From Brevibacterium permense (lineage in GTDB: Bacteria > Actinomycetota > Actinomycetes > Actinomycetales > Brevibacteriaceae): 64,000 nucleotides of DNA. Shown here in pieces: positions 27,168 through 34,509 of this stretch. The notes under the pieces are model-generated. The model did no database searches. It had not been told where the DNA came from and was given only the letters and a program-made list of their open reading frames with translations. The stretch is from the NCBI RefSeq assembly GCF_013280495.1, contig NZ_JABSSX010000002.1, positions 62,001-126,000 on the forward strand. Direction: 5' to 3'. Each line of letters begins with the position of its first letter. Positions within the stretch are counted from its first letter, which is position 1. A program made the position numbers and the translations under genes.

Positions 27168-27212
27168 AGCCTAGTTCAAAGACTTACATGTCGGTCCGGC
27201 CTGGGATACATT
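27168..27212. promoter_or_regulatory. Divergent leaderless promoters: DUF3090 gene and small acidic protein gene
   Basis: Minus strand TAGGCT (27168-27173) is 6 nt from ATG 27161. Plus strand TACATT (27207-27212) is 6 nt from ATG 27219. Neither start has a ribosome site. Confidence 0.6.
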
Positions 27213-27218
27213 TGAGTC

Positions 27219-27479
27219 ATGAGCACTGATCCTCGTGAGGCCCTGGACGCATTCCTCGAAGCAGTGAGAGAGCACTACGCTGCATCCGCGCACCGCAACG
27301 GTGACCAAGACCCCCGAGTCGAAGCCGCTTATATGGCTTTGGCCGATGCCTTCGAAATCTACGAAGACGCGATCTACACCGCGTTCGACGAAGTCACCCC
27401 ATTCGAACTCTTCGATGATGTCGAGGATGCCAAGGACGATGACGAGTTCCTCCTCGACGATGACGACGAGGACGACTGA
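27219..27479 (+). CDS. Small acidic conserved hypothetical protein
   Basis: 86 residues, strongly acidic, with a run of Asp/Glu at the C-terminus (DVEDAKDDDEFLLDDDDEDD). The N-terminal 60 residues look helical (DALDAFLEAVREHYAAS, YMALADAFEIYEDAIYTAF). I recall similar small acidic proteins beside mshC-region genes in other Micrococcales, some mislabelled primosomal, but I cannot assign a role. An acidic tail could mimic DNA or bind cations. Codon usage matches its neighbours. It converges on the aldo/keto reductase homologue with 29 nt between stop codons. Confidence 0.75.
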   Translation: MSTDPREALDAFLEAVREHYAASAHRNGDQDPRVEAAYMALADAFEIYEDAIYTAFDEVTPFELFDDVEDAKDDDEFLLDDDDEDD

Positions 27480-27508
27480 GAGATTCGCAGAGGGTCGGGC
27501 CTGCAGTT

Positions 27509-28423
27509 CTAGTCCGACGGACCCCAGGAGATCTGGTCGAGCACCTCGGCGATCTCATCGGCCAAGTCGACCTCGCTGCCGGTGACCTCGGCCAGCTGCG
27601 CCGGGGTGCGAGGCGAGACCAAGGTGCTTGCGATACCGTGCTGGCGGTTGAAGGCCAAGGCGATGTCCAATGTCGATACGCCCAGAGCGGTCGCGGCACG
27701 ACGGACGCCGGCGAGCACCCGGTTCGACCGCTCATCGAGATAGGCACCGGCGTAATCGCTCAGCTCCCCCGCCAGGCGCGAATCCTGCGGAGTCGCATTC
27801 CGGTATTTGTCGGTGAGCACACCTCTACCCAGCCCGGCTCCGGCGATGAGGGAGACGCCCGCATAGTCGGCGGCCGGGACAAGCTCTGCCTCGGCCTCGC
27901 GGTTGAGCAGCGAGTATTCGGCGACGGCACAGGCAACCGGAATCCCGGCACCGCGCATCTCCGCCAGCTGCCAACCGGTGTGGTGGGACACGCCCACGTA
28001 GCGGATCTTTCCAAGCGTCAGCAGTGTCTCGACCGCCGAGGCTGTCTCGGCACGGTCGACCTCGGCATCGAAGACGTCGAGGACGAGCACGTCGAGGTGG
28101 TCGCGACCGACTGTGCGCAGCAGGGAATCGACTTGGCTGAGGATTCTCGAGCGCCCGAGTCCGGTCTCGATGTGGCCGGGTTCACTGATGGACACGCCCA
28201 CCCGGGCCAGCAGCAGAATCTCTTCGGGAAGTCTCAGCCGTCCGAGCACCTCGGCGGAGATCGTAGCCGAGCTGGGCAGCTCGATGAGGTTGCCACCTGC
28301 GTCTTTGTACCCATCGACGAGGCGCTGGGCGACCTGGTCATCGACCCGATGCCCCCACTCGAAGGTCCCGAGACCCACATCGCTGACGACCAGACCGGTA
28401 GTGCCGAGGCGTTGGTGCTTCAT
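27509..28423 (-). CDS. Aldo/keto-reductase-fold protein with the catalytic tetrad missing
   Basis: 304 residues, full length for the family, with clear homology: MKHQRLGTTGLVVSDVGLGTFEWG, a LDAL-like substrate strand, GKIRYVGVSHHTGWQL, and a C-terminal GIASTLVSPRTPAQLAEV cofactor region. However, all four catalytic positions differ. The usual D-T-A-x-x-Y becomes E48-L-P-S-S-A53, the Lys of the TKVG strand becomes R74 (LLARVG), and the His of the L-x-x-L-H strand becomes D116 (LVLDVF). It is therefore probably not a reductase. It may bind NADP(H) or a ligand. The gene is intact, so it is kept for some purpose. TAACCT (28432-28437) gives a leaderless start. Confidence 0.85.
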   Translation of the reverse strand: MKHQRLGTTGLVVSDVGLGTFEWGHRVDDQVAQRLVDGYKDAGGNLIELPSSATISAEVLGRLRLPEEILLLARVGVSISEPGHIETGLGRSRILSQVDSLLRTVGRDHLDVLVLDVFDAEVDRAETASAVETLLTLGKIRYVGVSHHTGWQLAEMRGAGIPVACAVAEYSLLNREAEAELVPAADYAGVSLIAGAGLGRGVLTDKYRNATPQDSRLAGELSDYAGAYLDERSNRVLAGVRRAATALGVSTLDIALAFNRQHGIASTLVSPRTPAQLAEVTGSEVDLADEIAEVLDQISWGPSD

Positions 28424-28431
28424 GCTTCTTG

Positions 28432-28437
28432 AGGTTA
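28432..28437 (-). promoter_or_regulatory. Candidate -10 (TAACCT) for the aldo/keto reductase homologue
   Basis: TAACCT on the minus strand ends 8 nt before ATG 28423. The short leader holds no ribosome site. Confidence 0.45.
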
Positions 28438-28492
28438 CCCGATGCTGCGACTACCGTGGTTTCGTTCCCACCTCATATTCTCAAGGAGTCGT

Positions 28493-29329
28493 ATGTACGA
28501 CTGGCTGGTCGCTGCCGTGCTCGGAATCGTGCAGGCACTCACCGAGTTCCTCCCGATCTCCTCCTCTGCGCATGTGCGCATCGTCGGCGAACTCATGCTG
28601 CCCGGTTCGGATCCGGGCGCGTTCTTCACCGCCATCATCCAGATCGGCACCGAGGCGGCCGTCGTCGTCTACTTCTGGCGCGACATCATCACGATCATCT
28701 CGAAATGGTGCAAGGCACTCGTCGGCAAGCACGATCGCAAGGACCCCGAGGTGCGTCTGGGCTGGCTCATCATCGTGGGTTCGATTCCCATCGTCATCAT
28801 CGGCCTGCTCTTTCAGGATTACATCGAGGGTGCTCTGCGCAGCCTGTGGATCACCGCGACGATGCTCATCGTCTTCGGTCTCATCATCGGCATCGCCGAC
28901 TGGGCCGGGAAACGCGAACGCACCCTCGAGGACATGAACTGGGGTCAGGGCATCCTGTTCGGCTTCGCACAGGCGCTCGCCGTCATTCCCGGCGTGTCAC
29001 GCTCGGGCGGCACGATCATGGCCGGCCGTTTCATGGGCTTCGATCGCCCGGCAGCGGCTCGCTACTCGTTCCTGCTCGCCATTCCCGCCGTCGTCGGCTC
29101 CGGCCTCTACGGTGTGGCGCAGACGCTCGGTCGCAGTGAAGCCATGGTTCTCGGCTGGGGACCGACGATCCTCGCCACGGTGATTTCGTTCGCTCTCGGC
29201 CTCGTCGTCATCCACTGGTTCCTCAAGTACGTGGAGACGAAGTCCTTCGCCATCTTCGTCTGGTACCGCGTGGCCCTGGGCATCGTCCTCTACATCCTGC
29301 TCGGCACCGGAGTCCTCGCAGCAGTCTGA
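28493..29329 (+). CDS. uppP: Undecaprenyl-diphosphatase UppP (BacA family)
   Basis: 278 residues from ATG 28493, which has an AAGGAG ribosome site. An earlier in-frame ATG at 28442 has none. It dephosphorylates undecaprenyl diphosphate so the lipid carrier can be reused for peptidoglycan synthesis. Signatures: QALTEFLPISSSAHVRI (E18, S24, H27) and PGVSRSGGTIMAGRF (the P-G-x-S-R-S-G-G-T motif with its Ser and Arg). About eight membrane helices are predicted. It stands between the aldo/keto-reductase-like gene and the histidine phosphatase gene, as in other actinobacteria. Confidence 0.95.
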   Translation: MYDWLVAAVLGIVQALTEFLPISSSAHVRIVGELMLPGSDPGAFFTAIIQIGTEAAVVVYFWRDIITIISKWCKALVGKHDRKDPEVRLGWLIIVGSIPIVIIGLLFQDYIEGALRSLWITATMLIVFGLIIGIADWAGKRERTLEDMNWGQGILFGFAQALAVIPGVSRSGGTIMAGRFMGFDRPAAARYSFLLAIPAVVGSGLYGVAQTLGRSEAMVLGWGPTILATVISFALGLVVIHWFLKYVETKSFAIFVWYRVALGIVLYILLGTGVLAAV

Positions 29330-29375
29330 GCCCGCGCATTTCATTTCGGGCTGACATCCGACCCTCCAGCATCAT

Positions 29376-29411
29376 CTGATCCCGGCATTCGCTCCTGAGT
29401 GCCGGGATCAG
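29376..29411. terminator. Bidirectional terminator between uppP and the phosphatase gene
   Basis: A 12-bp perfect stem (CTGATCCCGGCA, 29376-29387, with its complement 29400-29411) and a 12-nt loop. The right arm overlaps the stop codon of the minus-strand gene. Confidence 0.75.
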
Positions 29412-30121
29412 CGCATTCCGCCGCCGCCGACGGCGGCCGATTGGGCGAGTCCGGCAGCGGTCACCGACATCGCCGCGAGCACCGGCCTGTCACCGGAGAA
29501 GTCGATGACCGTGAACGACCCGGGAGCGACGCTCAGCCGTTGGAAGTCATCCAGCGGCATCCCCAGGGCGTCGGCGATGATCGCCTTGATGATGTCTCCG
29601 TGGGAGACGATCATCGCCCACCGAGGCGGCGTCGATTTCTCGGTACCGTCCGTGGGTTCTGCATCGGCCCGGGATTCGGCATCGGCACGTTCGTCCTCAC
29701 GCAGCTGGGCCACGAGATCACGGACGCGGGCTGTGGAACGTTCGGCCGCCTCGGTGATGGATTCCCCTCCGGGGAACCTGGCCTGCGACGCCGACTTCAC
29801 TACGGTCGCCCACAGGGGCTCCTCGCCCAGTTCCTTGAGTGGCCGGCCAGTCCATTCGCCGTAGTCGAGCTCGATGACGGCCTCGTCGACGTCGATGCGA
29901 TCGAAGTCAGCTGCCTCAGCTGCGATCGATGCGGTCTGTGCGCAGCGCTGCAGGGGCGAATGCAGCAGCTGGGTGAAGTGTCGGTGCGGCAGCAGTTCGA
30001 GATTGGCCCGCAGCGCCCGGATTCCCTCATCGGTGAGGGACACGCCGGGGGCGCGTCCGGCCAGGATTCCGGAGACGTTGGCGCTGGAGAGGCCGTGCCG
30101 CAGCAGAATGATGACGGGCAT
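29408..30121 (-). CDS. MSMEG_4193-type histidine phosphatase superfamily protein
   Basis: 237 residues. The histidine phosphatase core is clear: LLRHGLSSAN (R8, H9 nucleophile), a second Arg in SPLQRCAQTASI, the acid Glu region ELDYGEWTGRPLKEL, and VSHGDIIKAII with the second His. The subgroup is the actinobacterial MSMEG_4193 family, usually labelled a putative phosphomutase, and found beside mshC. The substrate is unknown. A Glu/Asp/Ala-rich insertion around residues 140-165 is unlike the family and probably a surface loop. TAATCT 7 nt upstream indicates a leaderless start. Confidence 0.9.
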   Translation of the reverse strand: MPVIILLRHGLSSANVSGILAGRAPGVSLTDEGIRALRANLELLPHRHFTQLLHSPLQRCAQTASIAAEAADFDRIDVDEAVIELDYGEWTGRPLKELGEEPLWATVVKSASQARFPGGESITEAAERSTARVRDLVAQLREDERADAESRADAEPTDGTEKSTPPRWAMIVSHGDIIKAIIADALGMPLDDFQRLSVAPGSFTVIDFSGDRPVLAAMSVTAAGLAQSAAVGGGGMR

Positions 30122-30128
30122 ACCCTCA

Positions 30129-30152
30129 AGATTAGCCCAGATCGTCTAGGGT
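30129..30152. promoter_or_regulatory. Divergent leaderless promoters: histidine phosphatase gene and DUF5703 gene
   Basis: Minus strand TAATCT (30129-30134) is 7 nt from ATG 30121. Plus strand TAGGGT (30147-30152) is 6 nt from ATG 30159. The starts are 37 bp apart. Confidence 0.6.
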
Positions 30153-30158
30153 GAGGCT

Positions 30159-30362
30159 ATGAAACGTCAGCGTCCACGTATGACATACGAATTCCGCAAG
30201 GTCTCGTTCTCTCGCGATGTGCCGCGGTCGGTCAGCCTGCAGGAACTCAACGACCAGGCGGAATACGGCCAATGGGAGCTCGCCCGCACCCGCATCTCCG
30301 CCGGCGGAGTCCGCACCGTGTGGCTGCGCCGGAAGATCATGCCGTTGACGATGAGCAGCTGA
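30159..30362 (+). CDS. DUF5703 family small protein
   Basis: 67 residues, basic, no membrane segment. The conserved body is YEFRKVSFSRDVPRSVSLQELNDQAEYGQWELARTRI followed by GGVRTVWLRRKIM. This is the actinobacterial DUF5703 family of unknown role, consistently located next to the MSMEG_4193 phosphatase gene. The fold looks like a small beta sheet with one helix. The leaderless start is at ATG 30159. A GAGG before the ATG overlaps the predicted transcription start. Confidence 0.85.
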   Translation: MKRQRPRMTYEFRKVSFSRDVPRSVSLQELNDQAEYGQWELARTRISAGGVRTVWLRRKIMPLTMSS

Positions 30363-30366
30363 TGGT

Positions 30367-30728
30367 GTGAGGTCGCCTTCCCTCGTTCCTGTTCTCACTG
30401 CCGGCCTCGTCACGATCACTGCGGGAGCGGCCATGTCGCTCCAGGGACGAGCGAACGGTCTGTCTTCATCGCCCTGACGACGGTCACCGTAGCCAGGCTG
30501 GGCGTGCTGCTGCTCAGCCTGTTCGCGCTCTTCGGCAACCTCGCCGGGGCATTGGCCCTCGATGTGCTGCTGCCGATCCCCGGCTCCGATGTCACGCTGA
30601 CCACGGTGCTCAGCGCCATCGGAGTGCTCATCGGTATCGTCGTGACGATTCTGCCGGTGCCGGTCGGGCCTTCAGCAGCGGTCAGGCCTTCATCAGGAAG
30701 TCGCCGAGGACCCGCGTCCCGAACTTGA
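30367..30728 (+). pseudogene. Possible broken small membrane-protein gene
   Basis: Two hydrophobic stretches lie in different frames. From GTG 30367 a 36-residue frame (VRSPSLVPVLTAGLVTITAG) encodes one membrane helix and stops at 30477. In another frame, 30441-30660 encodes FIALTTVTVARLGVLLLSLFALFGNLAG and DVLLPIP, then TTVLSAIGVLIGIVVTIL, two further helices without a plausible start. Joined, they would resemble a DUF3180-like membrane protein, so a frameshift or deletion is likely. The tail of the second frame overlaps the end of the M20 gene antisense. A sequencing error cannot be excluded. This is the only content I see between 30363 and 30681. Confidence 0.35.
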
Positions 30729-31989
30729 GCGCCGAGATCGGCACCCTCTCGTCGACGCCGTGGAACATCGCCGGGAAGTCGAGGTCGCCGGTGAGCTGGA
30801 GCGGAGCGAAGCCGTAGCCGGTGATGCCGAGCTCGGCCATCGACTTGTTGTCCGTGCCTCCGGAAAGCGTGTAGGGCAGGACGTTCGCGCTCGGGTCGTC
30901 GGCGAGCAGGCTCTTCTGCATCTGCGCGACCAACGGAGTGTCGAACGGTGACTCGAGCGCCTCGCCTTCATCCTCGGCGGTGATGTCGATCCCCTCCCCC
31001 GCGAGTTCCTTGATCTTGAGCATGACGTCCTCATGCTGTCCCGGCAGAGTGCGGCAGTCGACGTAGGCTGTTGCGCTGCCGGGAATGACGTTGTGTTTGT
31101 ATCCGGCTTCGAGGAATGACGGGTTGGAGGTGTTCTGCAGCGTCGGTGCCACGAACTTCTCGACCGAACCCAGTTCGGCGAGCAGCTGCGGGATCGTCTC
31201 TGCCGTGAACTCGATTCCCGTGAGCTCCGAGACGCCTTCGAGCAGTTTCCGTGTGGCCAGAGGGATCTCCTGCGGCCACGGGTGGTTGCCGATCCGGGTG
31301 ATCGCGGCGGCGAGCCGCGTGACGGGATTGTCGTCGTTGCGCTGAGATCCGTGCCCGGCGGTGCCGTGGGCGACGAGGTTGAGCCAGGCCAATCCCTTCT
31401 CGGCGGTCTGGATGAGGTAGACACGCTGCCCGCGGACGTCGACGGAGTAGCCGCCGACTTCGGAGATCGCCTCGGTGGCCCCGGAGAACAGCTCGGGACG
31501 GTTGCGCACCATATGGCGGGCACCGTAGTTTCCTCCGGCCTCCTCGTCGGCGAAGAACGCGATCACGAGGTCCCGACGCGGAGTGAGTCCCTGGCGGAGC
31601 ATGGCGCGGACGGACGCGACGATCATCGCGTCCATGTCCTTCATGTCCACCGCTCCGCGGCCCCACAGCAGACCGTCCTTGACGACTCCTCCGAAGGGGT
31701 CGACGCTCCAGTCCTCCGCGGCCGCCGGAACGACGTCGGTGTGGCCGTGGACGACGAGGGCCGGCGCCTCGGGATCGGAGCCCTTCACACGGGCCACGAG
31801 GTTGGCCCGGCCCGGTGAGGATTCGACGATCTCGGACTTCAGGTCCACCTCGGCAAGCCAGGACGCGATGAGTTCGGCGGCCGGCAGCTCCGGGTTGGCT
31901 TTGTTCCCGCCCCAGTTCTGGGTGTCGATGCGGATGAGCTGACGGCACAGTTCGGTGACTTCGTCCTCTGCGGCGCTGAAATCAAACAC
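30682..31989 (-). CDS. M20 family metallopeptidase
   Basis: 435 residues from GTG 31989 (GGGGAG ribosome site 5 nt upstream). The di-zinc M20 motifs are present: LVVHGHTDVVPA (His and catalytic Asp), WGRGAVDMKD (bridging Asp), FFADEEAGGNYG (general-base Glu and ligand Glu), and a C-terminal GGTDNKSMAELGITGYGF with the last His replaced by surrounding residues typical of this subgroup. A dimerisation domain occupies about residues 190-320. Likely a dipeptidase or N-acyl amino-acid hydrolase. The exact substrate cannot be judged. It stands alone, transcribed away from the tRNA gene. Confidence 0.9.
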   Translation of the reverse strand: MFDFSAAEDEVTELCRQLIRIDTQNWGGNKANPELPAAELIASWLAEVDLKSEIVESSPGRANLVARVKGSDPEAPALVVHGHTDVVPAAAEDWSVDPFGGVVKDGLLWGRGAVDMKDMDAMIVASVRAMLRQGLTPRRDLVIAFFADEEAGGNYGARHMVRNRPELFSGATEAISEVGGYSVDVRGQRVYLIQTAEKGLAWLNLVAHGTAGHGSQRNDDNPVTRLAAAITRIGNHPWPQEIPLATRKLLEGVSELTGIEFTAETIPQLLAELGSVEKFVAPTLQNTSNPSFLEAGYKHNVIPGSATAYVDCRTLPGQHEDVMLKIKELAGEGIDITAEDEGEALESPFDTPLVAQMQKSLLADDPSANVLPYTLSGGTDNKSMAELGITGYGFAPLQLTGDLDFPAMFHGVDERVPISALKFGTRVLGDFLMKA

Positions 31990-32098
31990 GGAGACTCCCC
32001 TCGATGGTGGTTCGATCACGCGGCGGTGCTGTGATCGGCCTGACAGTCACCACCGTATCCCACCCGCGAGCCTGTCTCCGACTGCCGAATACGAAAAC

Positions 32099-32124
32099 GG
32101 CCTCCGGATCGCAATCCGGAGGCC
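32099..32124 (-). terminator. Terminator of tRNA-Leu
   Basis: An 11-bp perfect stem (GGCCTCCGGAT, 32099-32109, complement 32114-32124) with a 4-nt loop lies 12 nt past the tRNA 3' end. On the minus strand it is followed by GTTTTC, a short U-rich tail. Confidence 0.8.
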
Positions 32125-32136
32125 ATCCCCTCGTTG

Positions 32137-32224
32137 TGCGCGAAGGGGGACTTGAACCCCCACGCCCGATAAGTTGGGCACTAGCACCTCAAGCTAGCGC
32201 GTCTACCAATTCCGCCACTCGCGC
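32137..32224 (-). tRNA. tRNA-Leu (anticodon GAG)
   Basis: Read on the minus strand, the 88-nt sequence folds as a class II tRNA. The acceptor arm GCGCGAG pairs with the 3' strand, there is a D arm with GGTAGACGC, and the anticodon arm GCTAGC-TTGAGGT-GCTAGT gives anticodon GAG. A long variable arm (GCCCAACTTATCGGGC) and a T arm GGGGGTTCAAGTCCCCC follow. The discriminator is A. CCA is not encoded. The long variable arm and A73 are leucine identity features. It reads CUC codons. Confidence 0.95.
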
Positions 32225-32238
32225 TGGCAACAGAGATA

Positions 32239-32266
32239 ACTCTACATGCGCGAAACGGTGTCGCAA
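32239..32266 (-). promoter_or_regulatory. Promoter of tRNA-Leu
   Basis: On the minus strand -35 TTGCGA (32261-32266) and -10 TAGAGT (32239-32244) are 16 nt apart, and the predicted start lies about 7 nt before the mature 5' end at 32224. Confidence 0.6.
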
Positions 32267-32308
32267 AATCGAAATCGGCTTTTGTGACGCACTGCACTTA
32301 TCAGACCA

Positions 32309-33160
32309 TCAGTCGAGGTGTGCCACCCGCGAGAGGACGTGCGGTTTGCCGTTCTTCAGGTCGAAGACGGCCGACTGCGCAGCCTCGTGACGACGCCCTT
32401 CGGTCAGCGCATAGCCGACCGTGCCGGGCAGCAGGATCGGCTTCGCGAAGGACACATCCCAGCGGTAGGACTCGAGCCGCGGATCCATCGCCGAGAACGC
32501 CCGGGAGGCGCTGTACATCCCATGGGCGATCTGCCGCGGAAATCCGAATCCCTTCGCGGCCAGACCGTTGAGGTGAATCGGGTTGTAGTCACCGGAGACC
32601 TTCGCATAGCGCTGACCGATGATCGGATCCAGACGCCACAGGGCACTGGGCTGCGGCGCCGTGAACTCGAGGTGCGGCACCTGTGCCTTCGGCTTGGCTC
32701 CGGAGAGCTTCCGCCCCTTGGCCAGGTACGTTGAAACCTCGACCATCACGGGACGACCGTCGACCTTCGCCTCGAGCCGAACCTCGATCGTGGTGCCCTT
32801 CGTGTGCTCGAAGGGACCGGCGAGCTCGAGGTGGAAGTCCACGACCTCGCCGAGGCGGGCCTGCGAATGCATATCGACGCGATTGTGGATGTGGACCATC
32901 CCCATCATCGGCAGCGGCACTTCGGGGTCGGCCAGCAGCTGCATGCTCAGCGGGAAGCCGAGGATGTGCAGGTAGCCGGGGTGGACGATATCGTCCAGAC
33001 CGTGGCCGACGACGTGGGCGAATCCCGCATAGGCGACCGGTTCGAGCGGAATGCTGCGATCGATCGCATGATCCGGCAGCTCCGGACCGGTGCGCGGGCC
33101 CACCGGCAGGGTCTTGAGCAGTGCACGGGCATAGATGGGAAGCATCGAATCCGCCATCAT
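32309..33160 (-). CDS. MaoC-like hydratase (HtdX type)
   Basis: 283 residues from ATG 33160, which overlaps the reductase stop as ATGA. The open frame continues upstream only as antisense-like sequence. A double hot-dog hydratase: an N-terminal half (VGHGLDDIVHPGYLHILGFPLSMQLL) and a C-terminal MaoC half with SGDYNPIHLNGLAAKGFGFPRQIAHGMYSASRAF, carrying the catalytic D-x4-H motif. It should hydrate 2-enoyl thioesters. Third in the fadI-fabG4-maoC operon, the same set as mycobacterial Rv0243-Rv0242c-Rv0241c (fadA2-fabG4-htdX). Confidence 0.92.
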   Translation of the reverse strand: MMADSMLPIYARALLKTLPVGPRTGPELPDHAIDRSIPLEPVAYAGFAHVVGHGLDDIVHPGYLHILGFPLSMQLLADPEVPLPMMGMVHIHNRVDMHSQARLGEVVDFHLELAGPFEHTKGTTIEVRLEAKVDGRPVMVEVSTYLAKGRKLSGAKPKAQVPHLEFTAPQPSALWRLDPIIGQRYAKVSGDYNPIHLNGLAAKGFGFPRQIAHGMYSASRAFSAMDPRLESYRWDVSFAKPILLPGTVGYALTEGRRHEAAQSAVFDLKNGKPHVLSRVAHLD

Positions 33161-34509
33161 GCACCCACCATGTTCTGACCGCACACGCGCAGCGTCTGTC
33201 CGTTGATGCCGCGGGCACCGCTGGATGCGAGGAAGCCGATGGCTTCGGCCACATCGACCGGCTGCCCGCCCTGCTGCAGGCTCGAGAGCCGGCGCGCGAC
33301 CTGGCGTGTGAGGGTCGGCATCTTCGCGGTCATATCCGTTTCGATGAAGCCGGGTGCCACCGCATTGATCGCTCCCCCGCGGGCGGCGAAGTCCTCCGCC
33401 GAGGCGGCCGTGAGTCCGATGACTCCGGCCTTCGAGGTCGCATAGTTCGTCTGTCCGCGATTGCCCGCGATTCCCGAGGTCGAGGCCAGGGAGACGACCT
33501 GGGCGCCGTCGGCGAAGAGTCCCTTCTCCGACAGGCGCGCATTGATCATCGTCTGCGCGGCGATGTTGACGGCGATGACAGAATCCCATCTGGCCGCGTC
33601 CATGTTCGCCAGCATCTTGTCGCGGGTGATGCCGGCGTTGTGGACGAGGATGTCCACGGGTGCTCCGAGCGCCTCGGTGATCTTGTCCGGGGCATCGGCT
33701 GCGGTGATGTCGAGCTGCAGCGACTTGCCGCCGATCCGGTTCATCACCTGCGCCAGCGCCTGACCGGCCTGCGGCATGTCGACGCCGACGACGTAGGCGC
33801 CGTCGCGGGCGAGATTCTCGGCGATCGCGGCTCCGATTCCGCGTGCGGCACCGGTGACCACGGCGGTGCGTCCGGCCAGCGGGCCGGCGGCACCGGTGGA
33901 CATGAATTCGTCTAGGCTCAGCCGCTGACCGGCGTCCGAAGACACCGTGAGGAACTGGCCGGAGACATAGGCGGATTTGCCGGAGAGCAGGAACCACAGG
34001 GCCGCTGCCACCGAGGGTGCGGTGAGGTCGACTCCGTCGAGCAGGATCCCGTTGGCGGTGGCGCCGGCGCGCATCTCATGGGCGACCGACCTGGTGAAGC
34101 CGGTGATGCCCTGGGCGGTGGCGGCCTGCTCCGGCGTCTGGCTCTGCGCATCCGGTGCCGTCGAGATGGTGATCACTCGACCACAGGCGGCCAGTGAACG
34201 CAGGGCGGCGCCGATCTCGAGGACGACCGGTGACAGGTCGGCTGGGGACTGCGCGTCGTCGAGGACGGCGATGACGGCCCGCAGCTTCTCCCCGGTTTGG
34301 GCGTTGCGGCGGACCTCGAGTCCGTTCTCCAGCAGCTGATCGGCCAGCCCCTGGGCTCCCGAACCGGTGCCGAGGACGAGGACCGGCTTGTTCTCATAGG
34401 ACGCCGGGGTGGAGCCGAAGCGGTTGAGTTCCACCGGCTGCGGCAGGCCGAGGGTTTTGGCCACCTGCTTCAGCGGTCCGTTGACGAGGGAGAGATAGGT
34501 GTCTTTCAT
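33157..34509 (-). CDS. fabG4: High-molecular-weight 3-oxoacyl reductase (FabG4 type)
   Basis: 450 residues, nearly twice a normal FabG. The N-terminal half (1-205) is a degenerate Rossmann domain (VLVLGTGSGAQGLADQLLENG). The C-terminal half is a full short-chain dehydrogenase: VVTGAARGIGAAIAENLARDG, NAG in VHNAGITRDKML, catalytic Ser region SLASTSGIAGN and YATSKAGVIGL (Tyr-x3-Lys). This layout defines the NADH-dependent FabG4 group, which acts on long-chain 3-oxoacyl-CoA or -ACP. It overlaps the thiolase gene by 4 nt and the MaoC gene by 4 nt. Confidence 0.92.
   Translation of the reverse strand: MKDTYLSLVNGPLKQVAKTLGLPQPVELNRFGSTPASYENKPVLVLGTGSGAQGLADQLLENGLEVRRNAQTGEKLRAVIAVLDDAQSPADLSPVVLEIGAALRSLAACGRVITISTAPDAQSQTPEQAATAQGITGFTRSVAHEMRAGATANGILLDGVDLTAPSVAAALWFLLSGKSAYVSGQFLTVSSDAGQRLSLDEFMSTGAAGPLAGRTAVVTGAARGIGAAIAENLARDGAYVVGVDMPQAGQALAQVMNRIGGKSLQLDITAADAPDKITEALGAPVDILVHNAGITRDKMLANMDAARWDSVIAVNIAAQTMINARLSEKGLFADGAQVVSLASTSGIAGNRGQTNYATSKAGVIGLTAASAEDFAARGGAINAVAPGFIETDMTAKMPTLTRQVARRLSSLQQGGQPVDVAEAIGFLASSGARGINGQTLRVCGQNMVGA

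Noticed and set aside
33161..33997. Long N-terminal extension of the MaoC gene
   Set aside because: The extension is the FabG4 gene read in another frame. The ATGA overlap gives a natural start at 33160.
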